Source: UBA6059 sp964351595
GTDB taxonomy: Bacteria > Bacteroidota > Bacteroidia > Cytophagales > Cyclobacteriaceae
Direction: 5' to 3'
Assembly (NCBI GenBank): GCA_964351595.1
Contig: CAYGOT010000005.1
Span: 62,001-126,000, forward strand
Length of the DNA: 64,000 bases
How positions within the stretch are numbered: position 1 is the first letter of the stretch; each line of letters opens with the position of its first letter. The position numbers and the translations under genes were made by a program. The notes under the pieces were generated by a model that was not told the origin of the DNA, made no database searches, and worked only from the letters and a program-made list of their open reading frames with translations. This document shows positions 1 to 8,813 of this stretch, one piece after another.

Positions 1-1
1 T

Positions 2-979
2 GAAGAGAAGTGTGAGAACCTCTTTTCTAAGATGAGCATGAACCTGCGCAAGTCGCTGCATAGCAAGCGAAATACCATTGACGAGGCAGCAAAGGCTGTT
101 AAGACACTCGAAGGGCTTTCGAAAAAGAGTGACAGTTTCATTGTTTACGATAGGTACTACAGACTCAAAATGTTCTACTGCGAGTTGACGGGAGATTTTC
201 AGACCATCGTCACTATGGCCGACGACATGGCGCAACGCCTTGAGAATGGTGAGATCAACGCAATTAGGTTTGACGCGCGGTATAACTATTTTATGAAGAC
301 CTATGCCTTGCTTAGGCTCAAGCAATATGATGAAGGCTTGAAGACGGCCAGTCATGGCATGCTTCACTTCAATCGCTCGACCAACAACTGGTTTAGCCAC
401 ATGGAGAACTACATGCTGCTAGCGTTGCATAGTAAATCGTACAAGCTGGCAAGTGATCTAATGCAGCGAGTTGTGCGCAACTCACATCTGGATCATCTAT
501 CCACCAAGGCACAAGATCGCTGGAAGCTATTCGGAGCTTATCTCAACTTCGTGATTCCTGGTGAGAAGGTAAGTAAGGCACTGAACTTTGAGGAATTCTT
601 TGTGACGATGAGCAAGGATCGAAAAGATCAGCGAGGTTACAATACTTCAGTTCTTATTTTGGAGTTGCTGCATCATCTCAAAGAAGGAAATACAGATAGG
701 GTAGTTGATCGGGTTGAAGGACTGCTAGAGTACATGAAGCTGCACTACTCAGACCCAGGCCAGTATCCACGCGAGAAGCAATTCATCAAGATCATCAAGT
801 GTCTGCCATCTACGGGATATGATGTGAAGAAGGCCGAGAAGAAAGGCAAAAAATACTACGACAAGCTCAAAGAGCTGGAAGAGTTGGAAGGTGTTTTTGC
901 GGAGATCGAGGTGCTACCCTTCCAAAACGTATGGGAGCATATCATAGAGCTGATGAAGAAGGAGCCTATTAAGGTATAA
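2..979 (+). CDS. Partial helical protein of unknown function (3' part)
   Basis: I do not recognise this protein. The reading frame is open to the left window edge, so the ATG at 32 is probably internal and the gene starts upstream. The product is soluble and rich in Lys, Glu and Leu, with no signal peptide or membrane segment. Successive amphipathic helices with Tyr/Leu/Ala spacing (for example around YALLRLKQYDEGLKTA) resemble TPR-like helical hairpins, but no repeat consensus is clear. It is followed after about 70 bases by the acyl-ACP thioesterase gene on the same strand. The coding call rests on its length and sensible composition. Confidence 0.75.
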   Translation, partial: EEKCENLFSKMSMNLRKSLHSKRNTIDEAAKAVKTLEGLSKKSDSFIVYDRYYRLKMFYCELTGDFQTIVTMADDMAQRLENGEINAIRFDARYNYFMKTYALLRLKQYDEGLKTASHGMLHFNRSTNNWFSHMENYMLLALHSKSYKLASDLMQRVVRNSHLDHLSTKAQDRWKLFGAYLNFVIPGEKVSKALNFEEFFVTMSKDRKDQRGYNTSVLILELLHHLKEGNTDRVVDRVEGLLEYMKLHYSDPGQYPREKQFIKIIKCLPSTGYDVKKAEKKGKKYYDKLKELEELEGVFAEIEVLPFQNVWEHIIELMKKEPIKV

Positions 980-987
980 CGGCAAAA

Positions 988-1015
988 TTGACCTTGGAAA
1001 TCAACTATTAATTTG
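988..1015 (+). promoter_or_regulatory. Weak candidate Bacteroidota promoter before thioesterase gene
   Basis: A TTG at 988-990 is followed after 17 bases by TTAATTTG at 1008-1015. This is one mismatch from the Bacteroidota -7 element TAnnTTTG, and the spacer is a little shorter than usual. It lies 33 bases before the ATG at 1049. The assignment is inference from consensus only. Confidence 0.3.
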
Positions 1016-1048
1016 ATTTCGAGGAGTGTTTAGTTTTAATTCACCGCC

Positions 1049-1774
1049 ATGGAGGAGTTTCAGGTACGCGCATACGAGACTGACCCTGGTGGTGAATTAA
1101 GACTCTTGTCGCTAATCAACTACCTGGAAGAGGCCGCCTGGCGCAATTCACATGCCCTAGGCTTCTCGGTTAACCACCTGCTAGAAAAGGGCGTCTCATG
1201 GGTCATGCAGCGATTGAAACTTGATGTTTTGCATTGGCCAAAGCACAATGATCTGGTATATGTGGACACCTGGGCATCTGGATTAGACCGATTTCTCACT
1301 TATCGTGACTTCAAAATCTATAACGATCGAGACCAACTCATCGCTACCGCAAAAACCAATTGGATCGTTCTAGACATTCAGACACGCCGCATGATCCGCA
1401 TCCCTGAGTTTATCAAAGAAGCCAGATTCTCGGTAGATCGAGACAACCTACCCCTCCTAACGGAGAAAATCGCTAAGACTGAGCACCTTGAGAAACTACT
1501 GCAATATCAGGTGCTGGAGCGTGATATCGATCGTAATGGACATGTCAATAATGCCAACTACTTTCAGTGGTGCATGGAAGGCGCAACCGGATCTATGAAA
1601 TCAGGAAGCCTCCAATCGATTGACATGATCTTCAAAACAGAGGCACTGCGTGGTGACGAGTTGATTTTTTATCGTGCTGATCTGGGCAATAGCAGTTATC
1701 AACATGTGATCTCCAATACCAGGACCGGGAAAGACGTCATACTCGCCCAGACTTCCTTTCAGCCTACCATTTAA
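1049..1774 (+). CDS. Acyl-ACP thioesterase (FatA-like, double hotdog fold)
   Basis: The 241-residue product matches the acyl-ACP thioesterase family (PF01643), which releases fatty acids from acyl carrier protein in the cytosol. The first hotdog half holds the substrate-facing helix around SLINYLEEAAWRNS. The second half carries the catalytic-type motif DRNGHVNNANYF near residues 161-172, with the Asp-Asn-His arrangement of this family. Length is typical of bacterial members. There is no signal peptide. It stands alone, with a gap of about 120 bases before gldA, so it is probably its own transcription unit. Confidence 0.88.
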   Translation: MEEFQVRAYETDPGGELRLLSLINYLEEAAWRNSHALGFSVNHLLEKGVSWVMQRLKLDVLHWPKHNDLVYVDTWASGLDRFLTYRDFKIYNDRDQLIATAKTNWIVLDIQTRRMIRIPEFIKEARFSVDRDNLPLLTEKIAKTEHLEKLLQYQVLERDIDRNGHVNNANYFQWCMEGATGSMKSGSLQSIDMIFKTEALRGDELIFYRADLGNSSYQHVISNTRTGKDVILAQTSFQPTI

Positions 1775-1804
1775 CATTTTTTAACATCTCCCTTTCCGGC
1801 AAGC

Positions 1805-1835
1805 TTGAAATATTTTATGTCACTGCTTAGTATTG
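1805..1835 (+). promoter_or_regulatory. Candidate promoter of the gld cluster
   Basis: TTG at 1805-1807 is separated by 20 bases from TAGTATTG at 1828-1835, one mismatch from TAnnTTTG. It lies about 60 bases before the gldA ATG. It fits the Bacteroidota sigma-factor consensus, but this is a visual match only. Confidence 0.4.
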
Positions 1836-1895
1836 CGCAGTTTTTATAGCCTCACTTTAGGGGTTAGTTATTCAATTACTTAACGCACTGAATAT

Positions 1896-2822
1896 ATGTC
1901 AATTGTAGTTGATGGACTCACCAAAAAGTACGGTGAGCAGAAAGCGGTCAACAATATCTCCTTCAAGGTTGAGACTGGAGAGGTCGTTGGCTTCCTTGGG
2001 CCCAATGGAGCAGGGAAAAGTACGACCATGAAGATGATTACATGCTATATGGCACCATCGAGTGGTGATGTTATGCTTGAAGGGATGTCCATCCGCACCC
2101 ATCCAGATGAGATCAAGAAGCGTATCGGTTACCTACCGGAAAACAATCCGCTCTATCTCGATATGCCAATCATCGATTATCTCCGCTTCTCAGCTGAGAT
2201 ACAAGGTGTCCCTGGCAACAAGATACCCGAGCGGATCGCCGAAATGATCGAAACATGTGGTCTCGACGTGGAGAAGCACAAAAAAATAGGTGAACTGTCC
2301 AAGGGCTACAGACAAAGGGTGGGTTTGGCTCAAGCGATGATCCACAACCCTGACGTGTTAATCCTGGATGAACCCACTACAGGACTCGATCCGAATCAGA
2401 TTATCGAGATTCGTAAGCTGATCAAGAAGCTGGGTAAAGAGAAGACCGTAATCTTGAGCTCGCATATCTTATCAGAAGTGGAGGCTACTTGTGATAGGAT
2501 ATTGATCATCAATAGAGGTAGGATAGCGGCGGATGGCACGTCTGCTACGTTGCGACAGCAGGCACAAGGTCAGGAACTATTGACCGTACAGATAGAGGGA
2601 TCAGGTGGAGACAGCATTAAGAAAGCACTGCTAGGGTTAGCCACAGTGGAAAAAGTGGATACCGTAGAAGGTAAGTCAGATTACTTCACGGTACAGTCCA
2701 AACCTGAGCAGTCTAGTCGTAAGGCTGTTTTTGACCTTTGCGTTAGCAACAAATGGTACCTGTTAGAGATGACGGGCATTGAGACCCGCCTGGAAGATGT
2801 ATTTAGAGAATTAACAAACTAG
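1896..2822 (+). CDS. gldA: Gliding-motility-type ABC transporter ATPase GldA
   Basis: This 308-residue ABC ATPase has Walker A GPNGAGKST at residues 35-43, the signature LSKGYRQRV near 136-144, Walker B VLILDEPTTGLDP near 154-166 and the H-loop SSHIL near 189. The C-terminal 80 residues are the accessory domain of drug/gliding-type ABC-2 ATPases. It is 10 bases from gldF, and gldG follows, so the three form the GldAFG complex required for gliding in some Bacteroidota. Length is close to the 298 or so residues of characterised GldA. Its transported substrate is unknown. The call as GldA rather than a generic ABC-2 ATPase rests on the gldFG neighbours. Confidence 0.87.
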   Translation: MSIVVDGLTKKYGEQKAVNNISFKVETGEVVGFLGPNGAGKSTTMKMITCYMAPSSGDVMLEGMSIRTHPDEIKKRIGYLPENNPLYLDMPIIDYLRFSAEIQGVPGNKIPERIAEMIETCGLDVEKHKKIGELSKGYRQRVGLAQAMIHNPDVLILDEPTTGLDPNQIIEIRKLIKKLGKEKTVILSSHILSEVEATCDRILIINRGRIAADGTSATLRQQAQGQELLTVQIEGSGGDSIKKALLGLATVEKVDTVEGKSDYFTVQSKPEQSSRKAVFDLCVSNKWYLLEMTGIETRLEDVFRELTN

Positions 2823-2832
2823 CAAATCGATT

Positions 2833-3558
2833 ATGGACAAAATATGGATTATCGCTAAACGAGAGCTAGCGTCATTTTTCGACTCGCTGATCGCCTATGT
2901 CATGATCATACTCTTCCTTGGCATGAGCGGTTTCTTCACCTGGCTCTTCGGCAACAATATATTTTTGATCAACCAGGCCAGTCTGCAGGTTTTCTTTGGG
3001 ATTGGTTTCTGGACACTGTTCTTCTTTATCCCTGCGATTACCATGAGGATGTTGGCAGAAGAAACACGATCGGGGACGATTGAGCTGCTGTCTACTAAGG
3101 CGATCACTGATTGGCAGATTGTAGGAGGGAAGTTCTTAGCTTGTTTGCTGCTTGTGGTGATTGCGCTTTTCTGCACTTTGCCCTACTACATCACTGTTAG
3201 TCAATTGGGGTCAGTAGATCACGGAGGCATTATTGGAGGCTACCTGGGTTTGATACTGCTTTCTGCAGGGTACATCAGCATAGGTTTGTTCGCCAGTAGC
3301 GTCACCAACAACCAGATCGTGGCGTTCCTAATGGCGCTGTTCATTGGTATTTTCTTTCAGATCCTGTTTGATGTAATGGGATCTAGCTTCAGGGGAGGTC
3401 TGGGTGCTGCTATGAACTACTTAAGCATGCGTGCACACTTCGAATCACTCAGCAGAGGAGTGATTGACTCAAGGGACATAGTTTACTTCTTGTCCATCAC
3501 ACTTGTCGGTCTATTATTTTCTCAATCGATGCTTTCCAGGCGCAACTGGCAGGGCTAA
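2833..3558 (+). CDS. gldF: Gliding-motility-type ABC transporter permease GldF
   Basis: This 241-residue integral membrane protein has about six transmembrane helices (for example LIAYVMIILFLGMSGFFTW and LVVIALFCTLPYYITV). It matches the ABC-2 permease architecture of GldF, including the cytoplasmic stretch EETRSGTIELLSTKAIT between helices 2 and 3 that contacts the ATPase. It is the membrane half of the GldAFG transporter. It lies 10 bases after gldA and 14 bases before gldG, which indicates one operon. Confidence 0.88.
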   Translation: MDKIWIIAKRELASFFDSLIAYVMIILFLGMSGFFTWLFGNNIFLINQASLQVFFGIGFWTLFFFIPAITMRMLAEETRSGTIELLSTKAITDWQIVGGKFLACLLLVVIALFCTLPYYITVSQLGSVDHGGIIGGYLGLILLSAGYISIGLFASSVTNNQIVAFLMALFIGIFFQILFDVMGSSFRGGLGAAMNYLSMRAHFESLSRGVIDSRDIVYFLSITLVGLLFSQSMLSRRNWQG

Positions 3559-3572
3559 AAACAACTCGGAAG

Positions 3573-5084
3573 ATGAAAAGAAATAGTGTATTCATAAGAT
3601 TAGCGATTGTACTGGGTATTGTGATCATAGCCAATCTGATCTCCAATAGATTGTATTTCAGGCTGGATTTTACCGCTGACGGTCGATATACCTTGAGCAA
3701 GGCCACAGAGGACATCCTCGAGGATCTCGATGATGTGGTGACCGTAAAGGCATACTTCTCAGAAGACTTGCCACCGCAGCTGTTGAGCAACCGACAGGAC
3801 TTTGAAGATCAGTTGATCGAGTATGAGAATCGATCTGGTGGTAATGTGGTCTATGAGTTTATCAACCCCAACGAAAATGAAGAGATAGAGCGGGAAGCCC
3901 AGCAGAGTGGCATCAGTCCGGTGATCATCAATGTGACTGAGAAGGATCAGGTGCAGCAGCTGAAGGCCTACATGGGTGCCGTACTCAGTATGGGAGATCA
4001 ACAGGAGGTCATTCCGCTCGTACAGCCCGGTGCGGGAATGGAGTATTCCTTGACTACATCCATCAAGAAGATATCCATCGCGGATAAGCCGAAGATCGCG
4101 CTGCTACAGGGACATGGTGAGCTACCGCCAAATGCGCTACTCCAGCTCCAGCAGCAACTATCGGTGCTCTATGATGTTGAGCCTTTTACGATAGGTGCCG
4201 ATCCGATCCCTACCTTCTACAAGGCCGTGGCAATTATTAATCCGACGGATACCATACCATCGGCAGACCTGGCCAAGTTGGATGACTTCATGGCCTTAGG
4301 AGGTAATATTTTCGTGGCTAAGAGCAATGTACAGGGCGACTTAAGTACAGCTGCGCTGACCAGAGCACCCGATATCGGAATCAATGCCTGGTTGAGGGAT
4401 AAGGGCATCAACATGGGCAACAGCTTCGTGATAGATGTGAACTGTGCGTCAGTGTCTGTACGTCAGCAGCAGGGCTATTTTACGATCAATTCGCAAGTGA
4501 CCTTCCCATATTTCCCAAGGGCTAATAATTTTGGAGATCACCCGATTGCACAGGGGTTGGAAGATATTTTACTTCCGTTCGTGAATAATATTCAGATCAC
4601 TCGATCTGATTCCGCTTTGAACGTGACGCCATTGATATTCTCCTCTGAGCAGTCAGGCCTGGTAAATGCCCCGTCTTATATTGATATTAATAAGAAATGG
4701 AGCGCTGCTGACTTCCCGCTGCGAGAGCAAATATTGGCGGTAGCGGTAGAAGGCAACATCATGCCCAATGCTAGCTCTAAGCTCGTAGTGGTAGCTAATG
4801 GAGAGTTTGTTAGCAACGGTGAAAACGGACAACAGCAGCAAAATGCTGACAATGTCAACTTTGCATCCAATGCTATTGATTGGTTGTCAGACGATACCGG
4901 GTTGATCGACCTGAGAACCAAAGGTATTACCTCCAGACCTCTTGATCAGACCGAGGAAGAGACCAAAGCATTGCTGAAGTACGGCAATGTATTCATACCG
5001 ATCATTCTACTGCTGGTCTATGCATTCATAAGAAAGCAGATGAACCTGCGACGCAAGCAAAAGTGGATGGAGGGAGTTTATTGA
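3573..5084 (+). CDS. gldG: GldG-type auxiliary protein of the gliding ABC transporter
   Basis: The 503-residue product has an N-terminal membrane anchor (about residues 7-27), a large periplasmic domain, and a C-terminal anchor (VFIPIILLLVYAFI, near 480-493) followed by basic residues. This is the GldG architecture. The start of the periplasmic domain (YTLSKATEDILEDLDD) is the well-conserved DUF7088/GldG region, and the middle part resembles the ABC-type uncharacterised transport (IFT52-like) fold. It is encoded between gldF and a DUF4340 gene and probably acts with them at the inner membrane. It is somewhat shorter than flavobacterial GldG. Confidence 0.87.
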   Translation: MKRNSVFIRLAIVLGIVIIANLISNRLYFRLDFTADGRYTLSKATEDILEDLDDVVTVKAYFSEDLPPQLLSNRQDFEDQLIEYENRSGGNVVYEFINPNENEEIEREAQQSGISPVIINVTEKDQVQQLKAYMGAVLSMGDQQEVIPLVQPGAGMEYSLTTSIKKISIADKPKIALLQGHGELPPNALLQLQQQLSVLYDVEPFTIGADPIPTFYKAVAIINPTDTIPSADLAKLDDFMALGGNIFVAKSNVQGDLSTAALTRAPDIGINAWLRDKGINMGNSFVIDVNCASVSVRQQQGYFTINSQVTFPYFPRANNFGDHPIAQGLEDILLPFVNNIQITRSDSALNVTPLIFSSEQSGLVNAPSYIDINKKWSAADFPLREQILAVAVEGNIMPNASSKLVVVANGEFVSNGENGQQQQNADNVNFASNAIDWLSDDTGLIDLRTKGITSRPLDQTEEETKALLKYGNVFIPIILLLVYAFIRKQMNLRRKQKWMEGVY

Positions 5085-5108
5085 TTGATGAACTAAAGAA
5101 CGGACGAG

Positions 5109-6008
5109 ATGTTGAAGAATCTATCAAACTTAAAATTATTGCTTTTACTCGGTGGGCTAATAGTGGTCTACCTTATCGTAGAGTGGACAAATTCCAGCAG
5201 TCGGAGTACTTCCTATCGCGAAGTGTTGGTTGAGATAGATACCGCTAAGGTGACACGACTAATGGTTAAAGCACCAGATAAGACGAGTGATGTGACCAAG
5301 GTTGCGGAGGGCTGGGAACTGACGTTACCTAGTGGAAAAAAAGTCGCAGCGACTGAGGGTTCTGTGAAGTCGAGTCTGGGGGCCTTACTTTCGATCAAGC
5401 CATCAAGGCTGGTGGCAAAGAAGCAGGATAAATGGAAGGACTATCAGGTGGACTCGGCGGGTACCGTAGTAGAGGTCTATGAAGGCGGAGAAAAGACGCT
5501 TGATATGATCATCGGCCGGTTCAATATGGAGGGTCAAAACTCCTATTCTACCTATGTGAGGCTGGCAGGTGAGGATGAAGTCTATTCTGCTAAGAACTTC
5601 ATGGCTTTCTCCGTCAGTGCTGATCCTGCTTCCTACCGCAATAGTGTACTCATGCGATCCAATAAAGACAGCATCCAACAAATAACTTTTAACTACCCCG
5701 ACTCGGCCTTTGTCCTGACCAGAGAAGCTAGTGGCTGGACCAAAAATGGTCAGGCGGCTGATTCTGCAGCAGTGGCCAGTTTTCTCAGTGGATTGAGTTT
5801 TGTCTCTAGCAGGAAATTCTACGACGAGACGGATCAGTTGGTAACGCCGGCATTGTCTGTGACCATCGAAAGCACAGATAATGAAGTTGAAGTAAAGGCC
5901 TTTGATGTTCATGGACAATGGGTATTAAACTCTTCGGAGAATCCAGAGAGTTACTTTAATGATGAATCCCTGATCAGCAAACTGCTTAAGAGCGACAATG
6001 ATTTCTGA
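5109..6008 (+). CDS. DUF4340 domain membrane-anchored protein
   Basis: The 299-residue protein has one N-terminal membrane helix (LKLLLLLGGLIVVYLIVEW) and a periplasmic body of DUF4340 type, with the recurring pattern of beta strands around KVTRLMVKAPDKTSDVT and ELTLPSGKKV. DUF4340 genes are commonly the last gene of ABC-2/GldG-like operons, and that is its place here, 24 bases after gldG. Function is unknown; an accessory role in the GldAFG transporter is inference from context. The hairpin region at 6104-6160 lies just downstream. Confidence 0.82.
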   Translation: MLKNLSNLKLLLLLGGLIVVYLIVEWTNSSSRSTSYREVLVEIDTAKVTRLMVKAPDKTSDVTKVAEGWELTLPSGKKVAATEGSVKSSLGALLSIKPSRLVAKKQDKWKDYQVDSAGTVVEVYEGGEKTLDMIIGRFNMEGQNSYSTYVRLAGEDEVYSAKNFMAFSVSADPASYRNSVLMRSNKDSIQQITFNYPDSAFVLTREASGWTKNGQAADSAAVASFLSGLSFVSSRKFYDETDQLVTPALSVTIESTDNEVEVKAFDVHGQWVLNSSENPESYFNDESLISKLLKSDNDF

Positions 6009-6103
6009 TCAATAGCAGAAGGCTCTCCACTGAGTATCTTGATTGGGAACGCAGGAATTATGGATGTTGGAATAACATGGTACTCTAACCAATCCAATGA
6101 AAC

Positions 6104-6160
6104 TTCGGAAGTTGGAAAATACTTCCAACTTCCGAATAGAAAGTTAGACGGTCTAACTTT
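6104..6160. terminator. Two strong hairpins between convergent genes
   Basis: A perfect 14-bp stem (6104-6117 with 6123-6136, 5-base loop) is followed by a second palindrome (6140-6149 with 6151-6160, one central base). They lie between the convergent DUF4340 gene and the zinc-ribbon membrane protein gene, and the second covers the latter's stop codon. Neither has a clear U-tract. A bidirectional termination or mRNA 3'-end role is inference. Confidence 0.5.
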
Positions 6161-6884
6161 CGCTCAGCGGTGATAGATGCTTCTTCTTCTCTTCATGATG
6201 ACCGCAATAATCGCACTTGTAATATTTGGTCAATTCGCCTCCTTCAGTCTGGGTTGGCATCTTTTCAACCTCCTCCTTGAGCTCTCTTAGTGTCCTGAAT
6301 CTACATTTATCACATACCTGATTGGTATGGTGAATGTCATATTTCTCAACCACTTTCTCCCCAGTTTCTTCATCTATCCATACGTCATAGTCAAAGGCGA
6401 ATATTTCCTCATGTTCAATTTGTTCCTGGGTTAAATGAAGATCCTCCTCATCTTCATTGAGCAGCTTCATTTGGTTGCCACTTGAAGACTTCATCGGTTT
6501 GAACCTTATCCGCTTTAAGTGCTTCGCTAAGTAGAAGGGATAGTATATCTTGAGAAGAACTCTCATTACATAATAAAACATACCACCAATAACCAAAGAG
6601 CCGATAGACTGGATAACCAACTCGAAATTATTTGCAGTCTTAAACTCTCCAATGAGCAGACTGTTAGCAAAGAATGTGATACTCAGAGAAACCATCACGA
6701 TCAGATTCATGAATGCCGGAATTTCGTGAGTACTCACATAGTCATATAGCTTACTCCGATCCTTTGATACAATGAATCCTGTGGAATAGAATACAAAAAC
6801 AAGAAATGCCAGCACAAGGAAAAACATAGACCAGAGTTCTACATTTTCCTGCCAGCTAACGATAAATTCAGAATACGATTTCAT
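6153..6884 (-). CDS. Membrane protein with C-terminal zinc ribbon, function unknown
   Basis: I do not recognise the family. The 243-residue product has three hydrophobic helices in its first 125 residues (near 18-38, 58-78 and 90-112), then a charged cytoplasmic tail. The tail contains two CxxC pairs (C191/C194 and C224/C227) separated by 29 residues, which is a plausible zinc ribbon. Between them is an amphipathic helix rich in Glu/Lys. It is a single gene convergent with the gld cluster. A redox or metal-sensing role for the tail is only a guess. Confidence 0.75.
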   Translation of the reverse strand: MKSYSEFIVSWQENVELWSMFFLVLAFLVFVFYSTGFIVSKDRSKLYDYVSTHEIPAFMNLIVMVSLSITFFANSLLIGEFKTANNFELVIQSIGSLVIGGMFYYVMRVLLKIYYPFYLAKHLKRIRFKPMKSSSGNQMKLLNEDEEDLHLTQEQIEHEEIFAFDYDVWIDEETGEKVVEKYDIHHTNQVCDKCRFRTLRELKEEVEKMPTQTEGGELTKYYKCDYCGHHEEKKKHLSPLSES

Positions 6885-7002
6885 GACTTCTCGGTTTGGT
6901 TGAATTCACAGAAGTTATTGAAAACAGGAGTGCACAACCGTGACTAAAATCAGCTGAGTCTATTCTGGTGGATGATTTTCATCAGAACTATTAAATTGAC
7001 TG

Positions 7003-7033
7003 CCTAAAAAAACACCTGACTTTTGAAGTCAGG
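7003..7033 (-). terminator. Rho-independent terminator of the collagen-like lipoprotein gene
   Basis: On the minus strand, an 8-bp perfect stem (7026-7033 pairing with 7015-7022, 3-base loop) is followed by a run of seven T residues. It lies about 30 bases after the stop codon of the lipoprotein gene at 7062-7628. Stem plus U-tract is the standard intrinsic terminator pattern. Confidence 0.75.
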
Positions 7034-7061
7034 CTATAGTATCATATTGAAAGAGTTGGAT

Positions 7062-7628
7062 TTACTCTTCTAATTTCTTGTAGCCGGGAGACGCCATTCC
7101 GGTAGGAGAGAGCTTGTAATGCTCCTGTACGGCTGAGTAATCCTCGTAGTTGACTGGCGAAATATAGCGACCGTTGGTACCAAATAGACCAGGTACGATG
7201 ACGACACGCACGATCCAGGCATCCGTTAAGTCAGGCCCCAGAAACCCGAGTGGGAACTCAGCATCAAGGAAGACGGAAACGTCGAAGATCGAATGATCGA
7301 AGCTATATTGGAGTAATCCGTCTGCAGTAAATAGCGACATGGGTAATGGTCGCCAAATCTCTGTACCATCCTCAAGCACTTCCCATAGCAGATAGACCAG
7401 CGCCACGTCCGATTCGAGCATAGTGAAGTCGCCGGGAAGCTCAAAGAGCGCCGAATAATCAGGTGCCCTGAAATCGGCGGTGTATTCAAAGACATAGGCT
7501 TCTTCGCCATCGAGTCCATCCAGACCATCTCGACCCGGAATGCCAGGAGGGCCTTCGACTCCTTCGATGTTGCAGCTAGCGGCGATGAATAAAAAGACAA
7601 GCGCGGATAGTAAAGTTGTTGTTTTCAT
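7062..7628 (-). CDS. Lipoprotein with short collagen-like segment
   Basis: The 188-residue product has a lipoprotein signal peptide with lipobox AASC (Cys19). Directly after it come seven Gly-X-Y triplets (residues 23-43, GVEGPPGIPGRDGLDG and on). The rest is a beta-rich domain of unknown function with many aromatic residues. Short collagen-like stalks right after the lipid anchor recur in Bacteroidota surface lipoproteins and may hold the domain away from the membrane. It is followed by an intrinsic terminator and is probably monocistronic, 84 bases downstream of the phosphotriesterase-family gene. Confidence 0.8.
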   Translation of the reverse strand: MKTTTLLSALVFLFIAASCNIEGVEGPPGIPGRDGLDGLDGEEAYVFEYTADFRAPDYSALFELPGDFTMLESDVALVYLLWEVLEDGTEIWRPLPMSLFTADGLLQYSFDHSIFDVSVFLDAEFPLGFLGPDLTDAWIVRVVIVPGLFGTNGRYISPVNYEDYSAVQEHYKLSPTGMASPGYKKLEE

Positions 7629-7712
7629 GATACCTGTTATTTGAGTTCATCTGGAATGAACCAAATAACATGCCAAGACGGTACTGTGGAATTCAGAAAG
7701 ATTGTTCGTCGC

Positions 7713-8765
7713 TCAGTCCGCCTTTAACCTTCTGAGGATAGTGAAAGCCTTGATGGGATTATCATGAAGTAGCCGGTGCACTTCTTTGATATCAAAACCA
7801 TCAGACTTCATCCTTGCGACGAGCTGCTTTGGTATGTAGTCATAGGTTGCGACTTTGGCCTGCGGTTTTGCCGGGTCATACCATCCCGCATCATGTGAGA
7901 TCAGGAGGTTGGACAGGAGACCATTTCTTCTGAGATAGAGCAGTTTGCGATAATGTTCATCACGCTCCCAGCCCCAGCCATCAAGGCTGATCCAGCAGCC
8001 TAGTTCAGCTGCTTTCTTGTAGTTTTCTAAGTTATCTTCTTGTTGCGCATGTACCCAAATGAAAGCCTCTGGAGCTACTCCCATGCTATCGAGAATGGAT
8101 AACTGCTCGAAAGCTGCATGCGCCGGCCCGGTATGCGAAGCGATTGTAAGTCCCGTTTCTTTATGTGCAAGTCCTGCTGCGATGACAATTTTGCGGTCGA
8201 GTGATTTTAATGGTTGATTGGCATTGACGCTGATCTTAATAAACCCGGGCCTGATGCTGGTGCCCTCGATACCAGCTCTCAGTTCAGCGATCCATCTATC
8301 AGCCAACTGCTGAGCGGTTTCTTCAAAGGCATATTCCGGTAGGTACTTGTAGTCCACCGCAGCGTAGAGCCCCGTATTGGTAATAATGTTTAGGCGGGAG
8401 CTGGTGGCCATCTCCTGGAGTAGTGCGACATCTCTACCGAGAAAATTGGGTGTAGCATCCACGAAGGTCTGAATGTTAAGTGACTCGGTCTTGAGTAAGT
8501 GGGGGAGCATTTTGTCCTTCACATCGGCTATATCCCAGTTTTTCCCATTAGTGGATGCTGCTCCCGAAAAGTCAACCAATATATGCTCATGCGTCAGCCA
8601 GTTCCCGGACCGCTGGCTATTGATGATCCCATTTACACCGAGTATTTGACCATAGTATTCAGGCTCACATGATGAAAAAATCACCAATAAAATGGGCATT
8701 ACCAACCACCTTAAGGCCTGAAGAGTCCTGAACTTAAATGAAAATGGGATAGGGGAAGGGGACAT
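7713..8765 (-). CDS. Phosphotriesterase-family metallohydrolase lipoprotein
   Basis: The 350-residue amidohydrolase-superfamily protein has a signal peptide ending in a lipobox (FSSC), so it is probably anchored in the cell envelope. All metal ligands expected of the phosphotriesterase family are visible: HEH in THEHILVDFSG, a Lys in GFIKISVN that may be carboxylated, His in ASHTGPAH, His in WVHAQQ, and Asp in ISHDAGWYDP. Natural substrates of these phosphotriesterase homology proteins are often lactones or esters rather than organophosphates. The substrate cannot be told here. It lies 48 bases after the HD protein gene on the same strand. Confidence 0.85.
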   Translation of the reverse strand: MSPSPIPFSFKFRTLQALRWLVMPILLVIFSSCEPEYYGQILGVNGIINSQRSGNWLTHEHILVDFSGAASTNGKNWDIADVKDKMLPHLLKTESLNIQTFVDATPNFLGRDVALLQEMATSSRLNIITNTGLYAAVDYKYLPEYAFEETAQQLADRWIAELRAGIEGTSIRPGFIKISVNANQPLKSLDRKIVIAAGLAHKETGLTIASHTGPAHAAFEQLSILDSMGVAPEAFIWVHAQQEDNLENYKKAAELGCWISLDGWGWERDEHYRKLLYLRRNGLLSNLLISHDAGWYDPAKPQAKVATYDYIPKQLVARMKSDGFDIKEVHRLLHDNPIKAFTILRRLKAD

Positions 8766-8813
8766 ATACTATCTAGATAACAAAGCTATACGAATAGAAC
8801 GTCTCGAAGGCTA

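Noticed and set aside
5403..5918. Long minus-strand frame opposite the DUF4340 gene
   Set aside because: It is antisense to a well supported gene in a clear operon and has no recognisable motif.
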